DNA of 7,512 bases from Bacillota bacterium (GTDB taxonomy: Bacteria > Bacillota_C > Negativicutes > CTSoil-072). The position numbers were made by a program, and so were the translations under genes. Positions 4,992-7,512 of this stretch are shown here, piece after piece. Where the stretch lies: assembly GCA_017861495.1 (NCBI GenBank), contig JAGFXW010000116.1, positions 1 to 7,512 on the forward strand, written 5' to 3'. Position 1 is the stretch's first letter. Every line of letters starts with the position of its first letter. The notes beneath the pieces are model-generated. The model searched no databases, was not told the origin of the DNA, and was given only the letters and a program-made list of their open reading frames with translations.

Positions 4992-6264
4992 GGGCGGCAG
5001 AATCATCAATCCGGCAGATAATACAAATATGGTTGGCGATATTTTAATCGAGAATGACCAAATTGTTGAAATTGGTGAAAACCTTCGATGCGAAGGCGCG
5101 GAAGTTTTTCAAGCGGATGGTTTGATCGTAGCTCCTGGTTTTATTGATATGCATACGCATCTGCGTGAACCGGGGTTGGAAGCCAAAGAAGATATTGCTT
5201 CCGGAACCCGCGCGGCGGCGGCAGGCGGTTTCACGACGATAGCCTGCATGGCGAATACGAAACCGGTGATTGACAGTGCAATTTTGGTTGTCGGGGTGAA
5301 TCGGCGGGCGCAGGAAATCGGGGTTGTCCATGTAAAACCGATCGGCGCTGTAAGCAAAGGACTGGCAGGGCAAGAATTGGCCGAAATCGGGGATATGATA
5401 GCCGCGGGCGCAGTCGCTTTTTCTGATGACGGAAAATACATCAGCAACAGCCAATTATTACGGACTGCTATGGAATATATCAGTATTTTTGACGGGTTGC
5501 TGATCTCTCATGCGGAAGATGAAACCCTGGTGGAAGACGGGGTCATGCACGAAGGTTCGGTATCGGCAATGTTGGGAATGAAAGGGCGGCCGGCAGTGGC
5601 GGAAGACATTGCAGTAGCCAGGGATTTGCTGATGGCCGAATATGTTGGCGCCCGTATCCATATTGCCCATGTTAGTACAAAGGGCGCTGTGGAATTAATT
5701 CGCAAAGCGAAAGAGCGCGGTGTCCGGGTTACGGCCGAAACGACTCCGCATCATCTTTATTTTACCGACGAGGCGTTAACAGGCTTTAACACAGCGTTCA
5801 AGGTAAATCCGCCCCTCCGTTCCGCGGAACATGTTGCCGCCGTGCGGGAAGGCCTGCGGGATGGAACGATTGATGTCATTGCCACAGACCATGCTCCGCA
5901 TGCATTTGAAGAAAAAGATGTGGAGTTTCGGTATGCGCCGAGCGGATTTCCCGGCTTGGAGACGGCACTTGGCGTGATACTGACTACGTTATATCATAGT
6001 GGATTTATGTCGTTACAGGATCTTGTCGCCCGCATGAGCAGTGCGCCGGCTCGTATCTTAGGGTTGGAAGCAGGAACGTTGCAGGTGGGGCATCCGGCAG
6101 ATATTGTGATTTTTGATCCGGATCAAGAGTGGCAAGTCGATCCCCAAAATTTTTGGACAAAAGCAAGACATTCCCCCTTTGAAGGTGTTAAACTAAAAGG
6201 AAAAGCAATCGCCACAATCGTGGCTGGTAAATTTGTGATGTGCAATGGTGAGGTGCTGCAATGA
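4975..6264 (+). CDS. pyrC: Dihydroorotase, class I
   Basis: TTG 4975 is the start: GGGAGGGAG lies just upstream inside the end of pyrB, and the protein then reads [16 protein letters not shown], the typical family N-terminus. It has 429 residues, the usual size of class I (B. subtilis-type) enzymes. It reversibly cyclises carbamoyl-aspartate to dihydroorotate. Metal ligands of the amidohydrolase fold are visible: HTH at His60/His62 in [12 protein letters not shown], Asp152 in FSDDG, His179 in ISHAED, His232 in IHIAHVS, and the catalytic Asp305 in ATDHAPH. Substrate-binding Arg64 and the Asn94 region (ANTKPVID) are also in place. Enzymes of this class bind a two-zinc centre. The start overlaps pyrB by 17 nt, and the stop overlaps the carA start as ATGA, both suggesting coupled translation. 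The enzyme looks intact and active. Confidence 0.97.
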   Translation: MKRLIKGGRIINPADNTNMVGDILIENDQIVEIGENLRCEGAEVFQADGLIVAPGFIDMHTHLREPGLEAKEDIASGTRAAAAGGFTTIACMANTKPVIDSAILVVGVNRRAQEIGVVHVKPIGAVSKGLAGQELAEIGDMIAAGAVAFSDDGKYISNSQLLRTAMEYISIFDGLLISHAEDETLVEDGVMHEGSVSAMLGMKGRPAVAEDIAVARDLLMAEYVGARIHIAHVSTKGAVELIRKAKERGVRVTAETTPHHLYFTDEALTGFNTAFKVNPPLRSAEHVAAVREGLRDGTIDVIATDHAPHAFEEKDVEFRYAPSGFPGLETALGVILTTLYHSGFMSLQDLVARMSSAPARILGLEAGTLQVGHPADIVIFDPDQEWQVDPQNFWTKARHSPFEGVKLKGKAIATIVAGKFVMCNGEVLQ

Positions 6265-7325
6265 AGGGAAAATTAGTGTTGGCAGACGGAAGTGTTTTTT
6301 ACGGAACTCTGCTGACGGAAACAGAAGCGATAGGCGAAGTTGTATTTAATACCGGGATGACCGGGTATCAGGAAATTTTAACCGATCCATCCTATGCGGG
6401 GCAGATCGTAACGTTGACATACCCGTTAATCGGTAATTATGGTGTTGCCGATTTGTTTGACCAATCACGCCGTTCGTACGTGCGCGGTTTTGTGATTAGT
6501 GAATTATGCGGAGAACCTAGCAACTGGCAGATGGAAAACAGTTTGCCGGGCTATCTTACCGCACACAAAATTCCTTGTATTTACGGTGTCGATACAAGGG
6601 CGATCACCCGTTTGATCCGTTCGCATGGGACCATGAATGGCGTTATTGTGCCGGAAACTGTCGACCAGGAAACCATTGACCGGTATTTGGCTTTGCCGGT
6701 CAAGAAAGATGTCGTAGCGGAAGTCACAACGCCGGAAATCTATCAAATGCCCCAGGATGGGCCGCGGGTTGTTGTCATGGATTTTGGCATTAAGCGCAAC
6801 ATATTGAACGCATTATTCCGCAGCGGCTGCAGCTTGACGGTTGTTCCGGCGGATACGGATGCCAGGACGATCCTCGCGATGAACCCGGATGGAATCTTCT
6901 TGTCGAATGGACCTGGAGATCCCAAAGACGTTCCGGGGTCGATTGAAGTCATCAAGCAATTGATGGGCAAGAAACCGATTTTTGGGATTTGCTTGGGACA
7001 CCAACTGTTAGCGTTATCGGTTGGCGCCGATACCTATAAATTGAAATTCGGCCATCGCGGTTCCAATCATCCGGTAAAGGATTTGGCCACCGGCAGAGTG
7101 TACATTACGTCGCAAAATCATGGCTATGCAGTGGATGAAAATTCATTGACCGATAAAGGGTTTATTATGACCCACCGGGCAGTGAATGATGGTACGGTTG
7201 AGGGGATGCGGCATGCTGAACTGCCGATTTTCTCCGTGCAATATCATCCGGAAGCATCTCCCGGCCCTGACGATAATACCTATTTGTTTGATGAATTTAT
7301 GACGTTGTTGGGGAAAGGAGAGTAA
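6261..7325 (+). CDS. carA: Carbamoyl-phosphate synthase small (glutaminase) subunit
   Basis: ATG 6261 overlaps the pyrC TGA (ATGA), with a weak GGTGAGG about 8 nt upstream; 354 residues, normal length. The subunit hydrolyses glutamine and passes ammonia through a tunnel to CarB for carbamoyl phosphate synthesis. The N-terminal CarA domain (1 to about 150) shows [20 protein letters not shown] (27-46) and LIGNYG (56-61). The class I glutamine amidotransferase domain (about 168-350) shows LSNGPGDP (214-221), the nucleophile Cys244 in [17 protein letters not shown] (284-291), and the catalytic His329 and Glu331 in [10 protein letters not shown]. The triad is complete. Its place between pyrC and carB, under pyr leader control, says this enzyme serves pyrimidine synthesis. 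Arginine may draw on the same pool if there is no second copy, which cannot be judged here. Confidence 0.97.
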   Translation: MKGKLVLADGSVFYGTLLTETEAIGEVVFNTGMTGYQEILTDPSYAGQIVTLTYPLIGNYGVADLFDQSRRSYVRGFVISELCGEPSNWQMENSLPGYLTAHKIPCIYGVDTRAITRLIRSHGTMNGVIVPETVDQETIDRYLALPVKKDVVAEVTTPEIYQMPQDGPRVVVMDFGIKRNILNALFRSGCSLTVVPADTDARTILAMNPDGIFLSNGPGDPKDVPGSIEVIKQLMGKKPIFGICLGHQLLALSVGADTYKLKFGHRGSNHPVKDLATGRVYITSQNHGYAVDENSLTDKGFIMTHRAVNDGTVEGMRHAELPIFSVQYHPEASPGPDDNTYLFDEFMTLLGKGE

Positions 7326-7327
7326 TC

Positions 7328-7512
7328 ATGCCGAAGAAAAAAGAGTTGCATTCCGTACTTGTTATCGGTTCTGGTCCGATTGTCATCGGCCAGGCCGCAG
7401 AATTTGACTATGCCGGAACGCAGGCTTGTCAAGCGTTAAAAGAAGAAGGAATCCGTGTTATTCTCGTAAACAGCAATCCGGCGACGATTATGACCGATGT
7501 TCATATTGCCGA
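7328..7512 (+). CDS. carB: Carbamoyl-phosphate synthase large subunit (5' end only)
   Basis: ATG 7328 starts 2 nt after the carA stop, with AAAGGAGAG about 7 nt upstream; 61 codons are visible before the window ends. The residues [40 protein letters not shown] and [10 protein letters not shown] are the near-invariant beginning of CarB, the first biotin-carboxylase-like preATP-grasp unit. A full CarB has about 1,070 residues and uses two ATP, bicarbonate and ammonia from CarA to make carbamoyl phosphate. Nothing seen suggests damage. The gene is cut only by the window edge, and further pyr genes may follow. Confidence 0.96.
   Translation, partial: MPKKKELHSVLVIGSGPIVIGQAAEFDYAGTQACQALKEEGIRVILVNSNPATIMTDVHIA

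Noticed and set aside
1..7512. Search for CRISPR repeats, transposon ends, tRNA or rRNA, toxin-antitoxin pairs or defence genes
   Set aside because: No regularly spaced repeats, transposase-like proteins, cloverleaf folds or matching gene pairs were seen by eye.

Overview
The window looks like a chromosomal segment from a low- to mid-GC Bacillota (Firmicutes) bacterium. The grounds are strong AGGAGG-type ribosome binding sites, GTG and TTG starts, a sigma-A-type promoter, and a pyrimidine operon led by PyrR-type RNA attenuators. Gene content and protein style would suit an anaerobe of the Negativicutes or Clostridia. That placement is an impression from the proteins, not a measurement. No mobile element, CRISPR array, rRNA or tRNA was seen.

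Left part (1-1377). The 3' end of an SDR-type oxidoreductase carrying a C-terminal DUF2867 domain runs in from the left edge and ends at a strong hairpin terminator. Facing it on the minus strand is a 60-residue cysteine-rich protein with an SAP/Rho-N-like helical N-terminus and its own terminator. The two genes converge.

Middle part (1378-3677). A plus-strand pair encodes a flavodoxin-like NAD(P)H-dependent oxidoreductase with a four-cysteine cluster and a hotdog acyl-CoA thioesterase. Next comes an orphan, lipoyl-less 2-oxoacid dehydrogenase E2-type acyltransferase domain, whose HxxxDG catalytic motif has lost its histidine. The flavoprotein leader contains an 8-bp inverted repeat and a tandem CGATGTT repeat around a Shine-Dalgarno-like sequence.

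Right part (3678-7512). This is the start of the de novo UMP biosynthesis operon, in the order pyrB-pyrC-carA-carB. A near-consensus promoter (TTGACA, 17 bp, TATACT) is followed by about 245 nt of leader. The leader holds two complete, consecutive PyrR-type attenuators, each with a PyrR-binding hairpin, an antiterminator and a terminator. pyrB and pyrC overlap, pyrC and carA overlap at ATGA, and carB follows carA by 2 nt and leaves the window. CarA and CarB make carbamoyl phosphate from glutamine, bicarbonate and ATP. PyrB joins it to aspartate, and PyrC closes the ring to dihydroorotate. High UMP/UTP, sensed by a PyrR encoded outside the window, should stop transcription in the leader.

Most of the window is ordinary metabolism. 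The parts worth a second look are the tandem attenuator leader, the catalytically altered orphan E2 domain, and the flavoprotein leader repeats. I do not see a convincing new multi-gene system.
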